Assembly (NCBI RefSeq): GCF_008086345.1
Contig: NZ_CP043006.1
Coordinates: forward strand, 2,106,032 to 2,170,031
Direction: 5' to 3'
DNA from: Chitinophaga sp. XS-30
Lineage (GTDB): Bacteria; Bacteroidota; Bacteroidia; Chitinophagales; Chitinophagaceae
Length of the DNA stretch: 64,000 nt
The position numbers were made by a program, and so were the translations under genes. Shown here piece by piece: positions 18,343 to 27,468 of this stretch. The first letter of the stretch is position 1; each line of letters starts with the position of its first letter. Below the pieces are notes generated by a model that was not told the DNA's origin, did no database searches, and saw nothing but the letters and a program-made list of their open reading frames with translations.

Positions 18343-20457
18343 ATGCAAAGCTTCAGAACCGAACTGGAAAATCCGATAGTAGAAAGGGACATCATTGAAC
18401 TGGAACAAAAGATCAGGCTGTTTCGCGAAGGCAAAATGCCGGAAGAGAAATTCCGCAGCCTCCGGCTGGCGCGTGGTGTTTACGGGCAACGCCAGCAGGG
18501 TGTTCAGATGGTGCGTATCAAACTGCCTTACGGCAAAATGACGCTGCAGCAGTGGATCCGCATCTCCGATATCTCGGATGAGTATTCTACGGGGAACCTG
18601 CACCTGACCACCCGTCAGGATATCCAGATCCACTTCGTGTCGCTGGACAGAACGCCCGAACTCTGGGCGAAGCTGGAACAGGACGATATCACCCTTCGGG
18701 AAGCCTGCGGGAATACCGTCCGTAATATCACCGGATCTGACGCTGCGGGCATCGACCCGAATGAGCCCTTCGACGTAACACCATACGCGGACGCGGCCTT
18801 CCGGTATTTCCTGCGTAACCCCATCTGCCAGGATATGGGCCGCAAATTCAAAATGTCCTTTTCCTCCAGTGAAAAAGACACGGCGTTTGCCTTCATGCAC
18901 GATATTGGCGTGATACCTAAAGTGCGGGTGGTGGAAGGAAAGGAGATCAGGGGCTTCAAGGTAATGGTGGGCGGCGGTCTCGGAGCGCAGCCCTATCTGG
19001 CGAAAACGGCATTCGAGTTCCTGGAGGAAGATCAGCTGATCCCCTACATTGAAAGTGTGCTGCGGGTGTTCGACCGCCACGGCGAACGGTCCAGCCGCCA
19101 TAAAGCGCGCATGAAGTTCCTGATCCAGAAAATAGGGATGGAAGAATTTACGCGCCTTGTGCAAGAAGAATACAAGGCTATCAAATCCAAAATAGTACCG
19201 GTGGACCATGCGTCCTGGCAGGAGGCGGCCGCACCGGCTGCGGATGCGCAGCTGCCGGCATATGAGGTGAAAGATCAGCAGCAATACGAAGCCTGGAAGA
19301 AAACGAACACTTTTGAACAGAAGCAGAAAGGCTTTTACGCGGCATATGTTCGCGTACCGCTGGGTAACATCAGCTCCGTTACTTCCCGCTCCCTGGTGGA
19401 AAAACTGCGGTTGGTGATTGCGGATGACGTGCGCATTACGGTGAACCAGGGCCTGCTGTTGAAATATATCCGCCCGGAGTATCTGCCGTACGTTTACAGC
19501 GTACTGGCGGAGGCCAAACTGCATGCACCGGGTTTTGACAGCATTGCGGACATCACGGCCTGCCCGGGTACGGATACCTGCAACCTGGGTATCTCCAGCA
19601 GCACCGGTATTGCCGCTGCCCTGGAAAATGTGATACATGATGAATTTCCGGACCTGATCTACAACAATGATATCAAGATCAAGATCAGCGGCTGTATGAA
19701 CTCCTGCGGCCAGCACGGTATGGCCAATATCGGCTTCCATGGTTCTTCCCTGAAGAGCGCGGGTAAAGTATTGCCGGCCCTGCAGGTATTGCTGGGCGGT
19801 GGTGTGCTGGGCGATGGCGCGGGCCGTGTGGCGGACAAGGTGCTGAAAGTGCCGAGCCGCCGGGGACCTGATGTGCTGCGCACCCTGCTGCATAACTATG
19901 AAAGCAATGCCCTGCCGAACGAATTGTTCAACGACTATTATGACCGCCAGGGGGAAAAATATTTCTACGATCTGCTGAAACCGCTGGCTGACCTGAGCGC
20001 GGTGAAGGATGGTGATTTTATCGACTGGGGCCAGGCGGAGACCTTCAGCACCGCGATCGGTGTGGGAGAGTGCGCCAGTGTGATCATCGATCTGATCGCC
20101 ACCCTGCTGTTCGAAGCGGAAGAAAAGCTGGAATGGGCGGCGCAATCCTTTGCCAATAACGCATGGGCCGACGGCATCTACCATACTTACGCCTGTATGA
20201 TCCAGACCGCCAAATCCATCCTGCTGGATGAAAACGTGAACTGCAACACGCAGCATGGTATCATCAATGATTTCGACAAGCACTTTGTGGCAACGGGCCG
20301 TTTCCAGATGGAGAGTTTCCGTGACCTGGTGCTGCAGATCAATCAGCACGAACCGACAGAAAGTTTTGCCAAGCAATATTTCCAGCAGGCAAAAGCATTT
20401 TACGACAGGGCACAGCAGTACCGCCTGGAGAAACAGGCTGCTGGTGTGAATGCCTGA
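18343..20457 (+). CDS. sir: Siroheme-dependent sulfite (or nitrite) reductase with C-terminal HEPN-like domain
   Basis: 704 residues from ATG 18343. An in-frame ATG at 18265 lies in the loop of the leader terminator and is rejected. Two ferrodoxin-like/siroheme repeats are present; the [4Fe-4S]-siroheme ligands are CPGTDTC (C407, C413) and CMNSC (C451, C455). It reduces sulfite to sulfide with six electrons in the cytoplasm; nitrite reduction is possible, but the Cys leader and linked siroheme genes favour sulfite. After the reductase ends (about residue 550), ~150 residues are all-helical (EKLEWAAQSFANNAWADGIY, THAC-like, QHGIINDFDKHFV, AKQYFQQAKAFYDRAQ) and match the pattern of HEPN domains. 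cobA follows after 28 bases. Confidence 0.88.
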   Translation: MQSFRTELENPIVERDIIELEQKIRLFREGKMPEEKFRSLRLARGVYGQRQQGVQMVRIKLPYGKMTLQQWIRISDISDEYSTGNLHLTTRQDIQIHFVSLDRTPELWAKLEQDDITLREACGNTVRNITGSDAAGIDPNEPFDVTPYADAAFRYFLRNPICQDMGRKFKMSFSSSEKDTAFAFMHDIGVIPKVRVVEGKEIRGFKVMVGGGLGAQPYLAKTAFEFLEEDQLIPYIESVLRVFDRHGERSSRHKARMKFLIQKIGMEEFTRLVQEEYKAIKSKIVPVDHASWQEAAAPAADAQLPAYEVKDQQQYEAWKKTNTFEQKQKGFYAAYVRVPLGNISSVTSRSLVEKLRLVIADDVRITVNQGLLLKYIRPEYLPYVYSVLAEAKLHAPGFDSIADITACPGTDTCNLGISSSTGIAAALENVIHDEFPDLIYNNDIKIKISGCMNSCGQHGMANIGFHGSSLKSAGKVLPALQVLLGGGVLGDGAGRVADKVLKVPSRRGPDVLRTLLHNYESNALPNELFNDYYDRQGEKYFYDLLKPLADLSAVKDGDFIDWGQAETFSTAIGVGECASVIIDLIATLLFEAEEKLEWAAQSFANNAWADGIYHTYACMIQTAKSILLDENVNCNTQHGIINDFDKHFVATGRFQMESFRDLVLQINQHEPTESFAKQYFQQAKAFYDRAQQYRLEKQAAGVNA

Positions 20458-20485
20458 CCAAACCAACCACTTAAACTGAACGATC

Positions 20486-21262
20486 ATGCAAGTAATCCAA
20501 CCGAAAGTGACGCTGGTAGGCGCGGGTCCAGGTGACCCGGAGCTGATCACTGTAAAAGGCCTGAAGGCGATCCAGAACGCCCGGGTGATCCTGTACGATG
20601 CTTTATCGAACAACGAATTGCTGGACCATGCGCCGCAGAACTGCCTCCGGCGTTTTGTAGGCAAGCGTGCCGGTATGCATGTGTACACCCAGGCGGAGAT
20701 CAACCGCATGATCGTGACGTATGCGCTGACCTATGGCAGCGTGGTGCGCCTCAAGGGTGGTGATTCCTTTGTGTTCGGCCGCGGACAGGAGGAAGTAGCT
20801 GCCGCAGCGCAATATGGTATTGAAACCGAAGTGATCCCGGGCATCAGCAGCGCTATTTCTGTGCCGGGGGTGAACAATATTCCGGTAACGGCGCGGAACG
20901 TGAGCGAGGGTTTTTGGGTGATCACGGGCACTACGCAGGACGGAAAGCTGTCCCGCGACCTGGAATTTGCCATACAGGCGGATACCACCGTGGTGATCCT
21001 GATGGGGATGAGCAAACTGGACGAGATCGCCGCGATCTACTCCCGTCACGGGCGCGGTCAGGTTCCGGCTGCCATTATTCAGAACGGTACGCTGCCAACG
21101 CAGAAGATCGGAGTGGGGGTAGCGGAAGACCTGGGCAATATTGCCCGGGAACAGGGGTTGCGCAACCCGGCCATCATCGTGATCGGTGAAGTGGTGCGCT
21201 TCCACGAGGCTTTCCAGGACCTGCAGAGCAGGCTGGCGGAGAACTACCGGCTTGCAGTATAA
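20486..21262 (+). CDS. cobA: Uroporphyrinogen-III C-methyltransferase
   Basis: 258 residues, normal for a single-domain SUMT, which uses SAM to make precorrin-2 from uroporphyrinogen III. Motifs are VTLVGAGPGDPELITVKG (the GxGxGD SAM loop), YDALSNNELL, VRLKGGDSFVFGRGQEE, EVIPGISSAI and GFWVITGTT. It supplies siroheme, the cofactor of the reductase encoded just upstream, and the next gene completes siroheme synthesis. A large nested hairpin separates it from that gene. Confidence 0.95.
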   Translation: MQVIQPKVTLVGAGPGDPELITVKGLKAIQNARVILYDALSNNELLDHAPQNCLRRFVGKRAGMHVYTQAEINRMIVTYALTYGSVVRLKGGDSFVFGRGQEEVAAAAQYGIETEVIPGISSAISVPGVNNIPVTARNVSEGFWVITGTTQDGKLSRDLEFAIQADTTVVILMGMSKLDEIAAIYSRHGRGQVPAAIIQNGTLPTQKIGVGVAEDLGNIAREQGLRNPAIIVIGEVVRFHEAFQDLQSRLAENYRLAV

Positions 21263-21270
21263 AAAAGTAT

Positions 21271-21363
21271 TACGAAGAGAAAGACTTTTTTCGGAAATGA
21301 GCGGGGAGCGCCACTCCCTGCGCTGAACAAAACAGATTTCCGGGAAGCGTTTTTCTCTTCGTA
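21271..21363 (+). other. Long nested hairpin between the two siroheme genes
   Basis: Three inverted repeats nest in 93 bases: TACGAAGAGAAA (21271-21282) with TTTCTCTTCGTA (21352-21363); CGGAAAT (21292-21298) with ATTTCCG (21336-21342); AGCGGGGAG (21300-21308) with CTCCC-TG-CGCT (21314-21324). A TTTTT follows the outer arm. It may act as a terminator or processing signal that lowers expression of the downstream gene. Confidence 0.65.
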
Positions 21364-21391
21364 TTTTTATAGGGCCTCAAATCGCATTTTT

Positions 21392-21976
21392 ATGGAACAG
21401 AATCATTTATTTCCTGTGTTTTTCAAGCTCGAGCAGCTGCAGATGCTGGTCGTCGGAGGGGGGAATGTAGGGCATGAGAAGGTGAACGCCATCCTGCAGA
21501 ACTGTCCCGCTGCGCGGGTAACCGTGGTGGCTACCTGGTTTGCGCCGGAACTGGAAGCGCTGGCGGCGGGGTTTCCGAATGTAACGCTGGTGCAGAAGGC
21601 CTTTTCCTGCGGGGATATCTTCGGGAAAGACCTGGTCATCGCCGCTACGGCGGACAAGGAACTGAATGCGTGCATCTGGGAAAAGGCGAAAGCGGGCAAG
21701 GTATTGATCAATGTGGCGGACACGCCGGCCTTGTGCGATTTTTACCTCGGCTCTGTCGTGCAAAAGGGCAGTCTCAAGATAGCGATCTCCACCAATGGCA
21801 AATCGCCCACTATTGCCAAGCGTTTGAGGGAGGTGCTGCAGGATGCGATCCCCGAAACCCTGGAAGCCGTTCTGAACAACCTGGGCGCCATCCGGGAAAG
21901 GTTGAAAGGCGACTTTGCGGATAAGGTGAAAAAGCTGAATGAGCTGACGAGTGTGCTGGTGGGAAAGGGGAGCTGA
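21392..21976 (+). CDS. Precorrin-2 dehydrogenase / sirohydrochlorin ferrochelatase (Met8/CysG-N type)
   Basis: 194 residues. The N-terminal NAD-binding fold (MLVVGGGNVGHEKVNAIL) is followed by DLVIAATADKELNACIWEKAK, VLINVADTPALCDFYLGSVVQKGSLKIAISTNGKSPTIAKRLRE, the well-conserved Met8/SirC core, and a short dimerisation helix. It oxidises precorrin-2 to sirohydrochlorin and in the bifunctional type inserts iron to give siroheme. It completes the cofactor pathway begun by cobA. Whether it chelates iron itself cannot be decided from sequence alone. The gene is convergent with the thioesterase, with three bases between stops. Confidence 0.9.
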   Translation: MEQNHLFPVFFKLEQLQMLVVGGGNVGHEKVNAILQNCPAARVTVVATWFAPELEALAAGFPNVTLVQKAFSCGDIFGKDLVIAATADKELNACIWEKAKAGKVLINVADTPALCDFYLGSVVQKGSLKIAISTNGKSPTIAKRLREVLQDAIPETLEAVLNNLGAIRERLKGDFADKVKKLNELTSVLVGKGS

Positions 21977-21979
21977 TGG

Positions 21980-22510
21980 TCAACCGTCGATCTCCCCGGC
22001 AAAGAGGGCTTTCAGCTCGCCGGCGTCGGCGGGTTTCATTTTGCCGCTCAGGATGAGGCGGAGCTGCCGCCTTCTGAGGGCGCCATCGAACAATTTCTTT
22101 TCTTCTTCTGATTCTGCGATGATTGCCGGAACGGGGCGGGCCTTGCCATTGGGGTCCAGGGCCACGAAGGTCATAAATGCCTCGTTGGATTTGTAACGGT
22201 ATTGCAGCACGGGATCTTCTCCCCATACCCGCATATGCACCTCGATAGAAGTGGTGAACGCCCGGGTGACCTTGGCCTCGATATGTACCACATTGCCCAG
22301 CCGGATAGGCGTCTCAAAGGAAATATTGTCGACAGACGCGGTTACGACCGGAGCGGCGCAGTGTTTCATGCAGGCGAGCGCAGCGGCAATATCCATCCAG
22401 TACATTAATCTTCCCCCCATCAGGTTGCCAAAAGTATTGGTGTCGTTCGGGAGCACCAGTTCCGTCATATTGATGAGGGATTCATGGGCCGTTTTGGGCG
22501 ATAAGGTCAT
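21980..22510 (-). CDS. Acyl-CoA thioesterase, hotdog fold (YciA/ACOT family)
   Basis: 176 residues from the ATG at 22510. A TTG at 22543 in the same frame lies within a TAATTTTG promoter element and is rejected as a start. The hotdog segment TNTFGNLMGGRLMYWMDIAAALACMKHC carries the NxxGNxxGG pattern of acyl-CoA thioesterases, and VTASVDNISFETPIRLGNVVHIEAKVTRAFTTSIEVHMRV is the second conserved block. It hydrolyses acyl-CoA to free fatty acid and CoA in the cytoplasm. The last ~30 residues are charged and variable. Chain-length preference is unknown. Confidence 0.88.
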   Translation of the reverse strand: MTLSPKTAHESLINMTELVLPNDTNTFGNLMGGRLMYWMDIAAALACMKHCAAPVVTASVDNISFETPIRLGNVVHIEAKVTRAFTTSIEVHMRVWGEDPVLQYRYKSNEAFMTFVALDPNGKARPVPAIIAESEEEKKLFDGALRRRQLRLILSGKMKPADAGELKALFAGEIDG

Positions 22511-22540
22511 ATTTCTTTGTTTCAGCTTTAATTCAGCAGG

Positions 22541-22548
22541 CAAAATTA
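22541..22548 (-). promoter_or_regulatory. -7 element of the thioesterase gene
   Basis: Reverse strand TAATTTTG, perfect to TAnnTTTG, 30 bases before the ATG at 22510. A 7-bp hairpin TTCCCGG/CCGGGAA at about 22564-22581 lies just upstream and could be a protein site. Confidence 0.5.
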
Positions 22549-22668
22549 CGGGAATGCCACGAGAATTCCCGGTGCGCCGGGAAAAACGGCCGCTGCTTTA
22601 CGGGAAAATGAAAGTCGCTGTGGTAAAGGGTTTGAGGTCACCCGGGAATGCCATCCGGAAAAATAGAC

Positions 22669-22698
22669 TTGGGAGCGAGGCAAATTTGTGTAACTTTG
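22669..22698 (+). promoter_or_regulatory. Promoter of pyrG
   Basis: TTG at 22669-22671, 19-bp spacer, TAACTTTG at 22691-22698. Start near 22705 gives a leader of about 93 nt. Confidence 0.78.
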
Positions 22699-22715
22699 CA
22701 TGACCTTACGGAAGT

Positions 22716-24453
<1,738 letters not shown>

Positions 24454-24475
24454 AAATACTTATGCATAACATGGA

Positions 24476-24560
24476 ATTTCTGCCAGGAGGGACCTTCTGT
24501 TTGGTGATTATCAATAACTTAGCCACCAGATAGAACTTTTCGGTTTCGTCTGGCAGAAAT
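24476..24560 (+). other. Long nested hairpin between pyrG and yidC
   Basis: ATTTCTGCCAG (24476-24486) is perfectly inverted as CTGGCAGAAAT (24550-24560). Inside, TTCTGTTTGGTG (about 24495-24506) pairs with CACCAGATAGAA with two G-T pairs. The whole 85 bases could form one long stem. No T-run follows. It ends 25 bases before the -7 element of yidC. Confidence 0.65.
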
Positions 24561-24584
24561 CGTACATCATTCTGCCTTATATAT

Positions 24585-24592
24585 TACCTTTG
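24585..24592 (+). promoter_or_regulatory. -7 element of yidC
   Basis: TACCTTTG, perfect to TAnnTTTG, 24 bases before the yidC start. No clear -33 TTG at 19-21 bp. Confidence 0.55.
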
Positions 24593-24615
24593 CTCCTTAA
24601 ATTTTAATTTTCGAC

Positions 24616-26448
24616 ATGGATAGAAACTCGGTCATTGGTTTTGTACTGTTAGGAGCTTTGCTGATCGGATATATTTTCTGGAATCAAAAGACGACTACGG
24701 AAGCAAGACTGGAAAAAGCCCGTCAGGATTCCATTGCCAACCTGAACAAGCCGAAGGACCAGCAGGTCAGAACAGATACGGCTTCCTCCCCTGTACCGGA
24801 TTCAGCCCGCCTGAGCACCGAATATGGTTCATTTGCCGCCGCCGCCATCGGCGCGGAGCAGACCCAGGTGCTGGAAAACGAGTTGCTCAGGATCGTATTG
24901 ACCAACAAAGGCGGTGAGCCAAAGACCATCGAGCTGAAGGAATTCAAGACCTCGGAAGGCCAGCCGCTTTTCCTCCAGTCCGGTTCCTTTAACAGAACAG
25001 GTCTGAAAATACCGTTGAACAATAACCAGGAACTGAATACCTCTGATGTTTTCTTTACACCCGGCAACATCCAGGAAGGCGGGGATGGCAGCAAAACGGT
25101 CAGCTACCGCCTGACTACCGATCAGCCCGGGCAGTACCTGGAATATGTTTATACCATCAAACCCGGCAGCTACCTGGTGGATTTTACCATCAATATGGTC
25201 GGGTTGCAGAACACCTTGCCCAAGGGCAATATCAGCCTGCAATGGAACAGCCAGGCCAACCGCCAGGAGCATGACATGAACCAGGAGCGCCTCAATAACC
25301 AGGTGCATTACCGTTTCGCGGATAAGGAGCATGATTATTTCACCCTGCAGAACCGTTCCCAGGAAAAGCTGGAAAGGCCGCTGCAATGGGTGAGCTTCAA
25401 GCAGCAGTTCTTCAATATCACCATGCTGGCCCGAAAAGAGAACTTCGCCAGCGCGGAGATCAACACCAAAGTGCCGGAAAGCGGCAACATCGTTGGGCAG
25501 AACATGACCACCCTGGCCATCCCCTACAACGGTGCCGCAGCTTATAGCTTCCCGATGGAAGTGTATTACGGTCCCAACCACTACAAAACACTGAAAGCAA
25601 TGGATATCGAGCTGGAAAAGATCATCCCGCTCGGCACCGGCATCTTTGCTTTTGTAAAATATGTCAACAAGTGGATCATCATCCCGGTGTTCAACTTCCT
25701 GGGCGGACTGACCAGCAATTATGGCCTCATCATCCTGCTGCTCACCATTTTCATCCGCCTGATCATCGCTCCTTTCACCTACCAGAGTTATGTTTCGGCT
25801 GCCAAGATGAAAGTGCTGAAGCCGGAACTGGATGAATTGCGCGCGAAACACAAAGATGATCAGCAGGCATTTGGCATGGAGCAGATGAAACTCTTCCGCA
25901 GCGCCGGTGTGAACCCGCTGGGAGGTTGTTTGCCCGCGCTTTTGCAGCTGCCGATCCTCGTGGCGATGTACTCTTTCTTCCCCTCTTCCATTGAGCTGCG
26001 GCAGGAAAGTTTCCTGTGGGCGAAAGACCTTTCCACCTACGATTCCATCTACAACTTCGGTTTTACCATACCGCTGTACGGCGATCACATCAGTTTATTC
26101 ACCATCCTGATGACACTGACCAGCCTTGTGCTCGCATTCTACAATCGCGGTATGACGGACCAGAGCAATCCCGTGATGAAATACATGCCATATGTATTCC
26201 CCGTGATGCTGCTCGGTATCTTTAACAGCATGGCCGCGGCGCTGACCTATTATTACTTCCTGAGTAATGTGATCAGTATCCTGCTGCAGTGGGTGATCCA
26301 GACGTTCATCATCAACCACGACAAGATCCATGCGAAGATCCAGGCGAACAAGCTGAAGCCTGCCAAAACATCCAAGTGGGGAGAACGGCTTGCGGAGATG
26401 CAGAAGCGGCAGCAGGAAATGCAGAAACAACAACAGAAAAAGAAATAA
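24616..26448 (+). CDS. yidC: Membrane protein insertase YidC
   Basis: 610 residues, the long Gram-negative form. An N-terminal anchor (NSVIGFVLLGALLIGYIFW) is followed by a linker, a large periplasmic beta domain (about 70-355) and the conserved insertase core from about 360. The core shows KWIIIPVFNFLGG, YGLIILLLTIFIRLIIAPFTYQSY, the cytoplasmic coiled hairpin KMKVLKPELDELRAKH, NPLGGCLPALLQLPILVAMYSFFP and later helices. The C-terminus is Lys/Gln-rich (QKRQQEMQKQQQKKK). It inserts proteins into the inner membrane alone or with Sec. It has its own terminator. Confidence 0.97.
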   Translation: MDRNSVIGFVLLGALLIGYIFWNQKTTTEARLEKARQDSIANLNKPKDQQVRTDTASSPVPDSARLSTEYGSFAAAAIGAEQTQVLENELLRIVLTNKGGEPKTIELKEFKTSEGQPLFLQSGSFNRTGLKIPLNNNQELNTSDVFFTPGNIQEGGDGSKTVSYRLTTDQPGQYLEYVYTIKPGSYLVDFTINMVGLQNTLPKGNISLQWNSQANRQEHDMNQERLNNQVHYRFADKEHDYFTLQNRSQEKLERPLQWVSFKQQFFNITMLARKENFASAEINTKVPESGNIVGQNMTTLAIPYNGAAAYSFPMEVYYGPNHYKTLKAMDIELEKIIPLGTGIFAFVKYVNKWIIIPVFNFLGGLTSNYGLIILLLTIFIRLIIAPFTYQSYVSAAKMKVLKPELDELRAKHKDDQQAFGMEQMKLFRSAGVNPLGGCLPALLQLPILVAMYSFFPSSIELRQESFLWAKDLSTYDSIYNFGFTIPLYGDHISLFTILMTLTSLVLAFYNRGMTDQSNPVMKYMPYVFPVMLLGIFNSMAAALTYYYFLSNVISILLQWVIQTFIINHDKIHAKIQANKLKPAKTSKWGERLAEMQKRQQEMQKQQQKKK

Positions 26449-26452
26449 ACAA

Positions 26453-26486
26453 AAAGGCTCCACCCAAAATGGAGCCTTTGCTTTTG
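26453..26486 (+). terminator. Terminator between yidC and the M28 peptidase gene
   Basis: AAAGGCTCCA (26453-26462), loop of seven, TGGAGCCTTT (26470-26479), then GCTTTT. It begins four bases after the yidC stop and ends seven bases before the next start. Confidence 0.8.
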
Positions 26487-26492
26487 CAGGAC

Positions 26493-27413
26493 ATGAGAAG
26501 GATATTTTTAGCGACATTATTACTGGCCGGGCTTTCCGGTTATGCACAGGATTATCTGCCTTCCGCAACACGCATTACGCAGACGGTGAACTACCTGGCG
26601 TCAGACAGGTTGAAAGGGCGCGGCACCGGAGAGAAAGGGGGAGAAAAAGCGGCCCGGTACGTAAAGCAGCAATTCGCAAAGATCGGGCTGGTGCCGGGTA
26701 ACCACGACATGTGGTTCCAGGATTTTACATTCGACCGGGGCAAACATACCGGTCTGAAAAGCAGGAATGTGATCGGGTATCTCGATAACGGGGCCGCATA
26801 TACGATCGTTATCGGTGCGCATTACGATCATCTCGGCCGCGGCGGTCTCTTCGATGGCAAATACCCGGTAGGGCAGATACACAACGGTGCGGACGATAAC
26901 GCTTCCGGTGTGGCCGGATTGCTGGAACTGGCGCGGTATTATACAGAGAACAGCGAACGGGAGAACTTCAATTTCATGTTCATCGCCTTCGGCGGGGAAG
27001 AGCTGGGATTGCAGGGATCGAAATACTATGTGAAGCACCCCGTGGATTCACTGGCCAATATTCATTTCATGCTGAACATGGATATGATCGGCCGTTACAA
27101 TCCGGAGCGCGGAGTGGGCATTGGCGGATACGGCACGGCGGAGGAATGGCCGGCAATATTCAAGGGAGTGACCGGCGATGTGAAATTCTTCACCGATGCT
27201 GCAGGTAAAGGCGGCTCGGACCATCACAGTTTTTATATGGCCGGAGTGCCGGTGCTGTTCCTGCATACGGGCGGGCACGATGATTATCACAAGCCTACTG
27301 ACGATGTGCCGAAGCTGGAAGCAGTGGCGGAAGCCGGAATACTGCGTATTGCGATCGAATTGATCAACCGGGCCATGGGGTATCAGAAACTGAATTATGC
27401 GGAGGTGAAATAA
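26493..27413 (+). CDS. M28-family zinc aminopeptidase, exported
   Basis: 306 residues from ATG 26493; the longer open frame overlaps yidC and is rejected. A signal peptide (RRIFLATLLLAGLSGYAQ) precedes the mature chain. Zinc ligands of the M28 fold are visible in order: His and Asp in VIGAHYDHLG, Asp in HNGADDNASGVAGLLELA, the catalytic Glu pair in IAFGGEELGLQGS, Asp in LNMDMIGRY, and His in HTGGHDDYHKPTDD. Such enzymes remove N-terminal residues from peptides in the periplasm. The start lies just after the yidC terminator, so its promoter is not obvious; read-through is possible. It converges with the PBP gene at a shared terminator. Confidence 0.9.
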   Translation: MRRIFLATLLLAGLSGYAQDYLPSATRITQTVNYLASDRLKGRGTGEKGGEKAARYVKQQFAKIGLVPGNHDMWFQDFTFDRGKHTGLKSRNVIGYLDNGAAYTIVIGAHYDHLGRGGLFDGKYPVGQIHNGADDNASGVAGLLELARYYTENSERENFNFMFIAFGGEELGLQGSKYYVKHPVDSLANIHFMLNMDMIGRYNPERGVGIGGYGTAEEWPAIFKGVTGDVKFFTDAAGKGGSDHHSFYMAGVPVLFLHTGGHDDYHKPTDDVPKLEAVAEAGILRIAIELINRAMGYQKLNYAEVK

Positions 27414-27425
27414 TACCGTCTGAAT

Positions 27426-27466
27426 AAAAAAACGAGGTGGATCATATGACCCACCTCGTTTTTTTA
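27426..27466. terminator. Bidirectional terminator between convergent genes
   Basis: A-run, ACGAGGTGG (27432-27440), loop of ten, CCACCTCGT (27451-27459), T-run. It serves the M28 peptidase gene on the plus strand and, by symmetry, the PBP gene on the minus strand. Confidence 0.9.
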
Positions 27467-27468
27467 TT

